From: Capsulimonadaceae bacterium
GTDB taxonomy: Bacteria; Armatimonadota; Armatimonadia; Armatimonadales; Capsulimonadaceae
Direction: 5' to 3'
NCBI GenBank assembly: GCA_031292625.1
Contig: JARLGU010000019.1
Span: forward strand, 310,001 to 374,000
Length of the DNA: 64,000 nucleotides
The notes under the pieces were generated by a model. It ran no database searches. It was not told the origin of the DNA and was given only the letters and a program-made list of their open reading frames with translations. Positions 62,931-64,000 of this stretch are shown here, one piece after another (positions within the stretch are counted from its first letter, which is position 1; each line of letters begins with the position of its first letter). The position numbers and the translations under genes were made by a program.

Positions 62931-63875
62931 TTAGCTCACCAAACGAACGAAAGCATCTTCCAGGGTCTCGCGCCGGGGCGCAACCGAAATCAAACGAGCC
63001 TGGCGCGGGCGAAGAAGGTCGATTAACCGGTAAAGCCCCGCTTCCGGTACAACGACGGCGGACGCAAGGCCGCGATCATTCGCGACAATCCGGCCGCCCA
63101 ATCGGAGAATGTCGCACGCAAAGTCTTCGTCCTGCTCAAGTTCTTCGATGCGCACTTCAAGGCTATCGTCGGATTGCACGATGTCCGATGGACGCCCCGA
63201 CGCAACCAAGCGCCCCTGCGAAAGCACGGCCACGCAATCGCACACGGTTTCCATTTCGGAAAGCAAGTGCGACGAAAGAAAAATGGTCTTTCCCTGTGTC
63301 CGGAGAAGCATCAACAAATCGCGCAGGAACTTGCGGCCGATTGGATCGAGGCCCGATGACGGTTCATCGAGGATAAGCAGCTTGGGATCGCCGACCAAGG
63401 CGCTGGCCAGTGCAATCCGCTGCATCATGCCCTTGGAGAGCTTCGAGAGCGGCGATGCCTCATGGTCGCTCATTTCGACAAGCTCAAGACACTCCGCGGC
63501 CTTGCGCCGGGCATCGGCCCAACTCAAGCCAGCCAGGACTCCATGACTGCGCACAACTTCCAAAACGGTCAGAAAGCGAGGGAAGTAGGGTTGTTCGGGA
63601 AGGTAACCGACTTGCTCACGGGAAAGGCAATCGAGCGTCGAACGCCCGAGCATCCACGCTGTCCCGAAGGTCGGCGCCGTAAATCCCAAAAGCATCTTGA
63701 TCGTCGTGGTCTTGCCCGCGCCGTTTGGCCCCAGGAACCCGAATATCGTCTGCTGCGGGACCTCAAGGTTGAGATCGCTCACCGCCAGACGTTTCGCCTT
63801 CTTGCCCGGCGCGGCATAGTGCTTGGTCAGGCCGTAGGTTTCGACGGCCAATCCGCATTTCGTCTCGCGGTCCAT
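62931..63875 (-). CDS. ABC transporter ATPase
   Basis: ATG at 63875 (314 residues) with GGAG 6 bp upstream; an ATG four codons earlier is possible. Walker A GPNGAGKTT, Q-loop GYLPEQPYFPRFLTVLE, signature LSKGMMQRIALA, Walker B LLILDEPSSGLDP, H-loop FLSSHLLSEME, and the C-terminal DUF4162-type extension. First gene of a leftward operon with a permease, a small membrane protein and a TPR-like protein. Substrate direction probably export. Confidence 0.94.
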   Translation of the reverse strand: MDRETKCGLAVETYGLTKHYAAPGKKAKRLAVSDLNLEVPQQTIFGFLGPNGAGKTTTIKMLLGFTAPTFGTAWMLGRSTLDCLSREQVGYLPEQPYFPRFLTVLEVVRSHGVLAGLSWADARRKAAECLELVEMSDHEASPLSKLSKGMMQRIALASALVGDPKLLILDEPSSGLDPIGRKFLRDLLMLLRTQGKTIFLSSHLLSEMETVCDCVAVLSQGRLVASGRPSDIVQSDDSLEVRIEELEQDEDFACDILRLGGRIVANDRGLASAVVVPEAGLYRLIDLLRPRQARLISVAPRRETLEDAFVRLVS

Positions 63876-63893
63876 ACTTCGCTCCATAAATGA

Positions 63894-63910
63894 GGCGGCG
63901 TTTCGCCGCC
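63894..63910 (-). other. Leader hairpin upstream of ABC ATPase gene
   Basis: GGCGGCG (63894-63900) pairs with CGCCGCC (63904-63910) around three bases, 18 bp before the ATG at 63875. Could be a terminator of upstream transcription or a translation-affecting leader structure. Upstream, TTGACG near 63985 and TAATGT about 18 bp on may form the promoter on the minus strand. Confidence 0.4.
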
Positions 63911-64000
63911 GAAAGCAAACGCGCGTCGCGTAATCACCCCGTATTATTGGCAGGTAGTGCGGCTTACATTAGGCTAAGGCGTCGAGGGACGTCAACATCA

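Noticed and set aside
1-64000. CRISPR array, tRNA or rRNA genes
   Set aside because: No regularly spaced direct repeats, no cloverleaf with CCA-type arms and no rRNA signature were seen in the gaps; a weak tRNA could be missed by eye.

Overview
The window (about 60% G+C, densely coded on both strands) looks like chromosomal DNA of a free-living carbohydrate-degrading bacterium, most likely Armatimonadota (Capsulimonas/Chthonomonas-like). The main reason is the family of type IV-like pseudopilins with an [18 protein letters not shown]-type N-helix, an AREKARQ motif, an (S/Q)DYDE motif and a C-terminal H-X9-DG box, in the form common in that phylum. Single ORFs with LacI, GntR-LacI and ArsR regulators, many secreted glycoside hydrolases and no phage or plasmid genes fit this. 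The taxonomic call is inference.

Layout. 0.1-3.4 kb: pseudopilin plus secreted beta-helix protein. 3.5-5.1 kb: ene-reductase/ArsR operon with a palindromic operator. 5.3-9.1 kb: LacI-pseudopilin-GH10 xylanase operon with a consensus promoter and operator. 9.3-11.2 kb: thrS without a TGS domain. 11.4-20.1 kb: a MITE-like repeat, two tandem GH13-like secreted enzymes and an SGNH hydrolase. 20.5-24.3 kb: LacI-controlled metabolic operon (pilin remnant, DJ-1/PfpI, MDR dehydrogenase, TIM-barrel isomerase). 24.3-26.2 kb: two alpha/beta hydrolases. 26.3-38.8 kb: a seven-gene leftward polysaccharide cluster (GntR-LacI regulator, WbsX-like, pseudopilin, DUF4038-type, GH106-like, beta-helix, GH99-like with discoidin insert). 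39.3-41.5 kb: GntR-LacI regulator divergent from another pseudopilin, sharing one operator. 41.8-45.9 kb: TetR-HlyD-ABC export operon. 46.0-52.7 kb: GntR-LacI regulator, pseudopilin, GH110-like beta-helix and GH42-like enzyme. 52.7-54.2 kb: second repeat copy and a sulfatase. 54.3-57.2 kb: D,D-carboxypeptidase, pseudouridine synthase, cyclophilin. 57.3-59.8 kb: ECF sigma, zinc anti-sigma, RseB-like protein. 59.9-61.2 kb: FAD oxidoreductase. 61.2-63.9 kb: four-gene ABC-2 operon.

The recurring theme is a cassette of a sugar-type repressor, one H-X9-DG pseudopilin and one or more secreted polysaccharide-active enzymes. Six intact pseudopilins and one remnant occur within 48 kb, with no pilus or type II secretion assembly gene in view. 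This suggests each substrate regulon carries its own pseudopilin, and it is the most interesting signal here. A second signal is a family of about 186-bp inverted-repeat elements in intergenic regions. No tRNA, rRNA, CRISPR array or transposase gene was seen.
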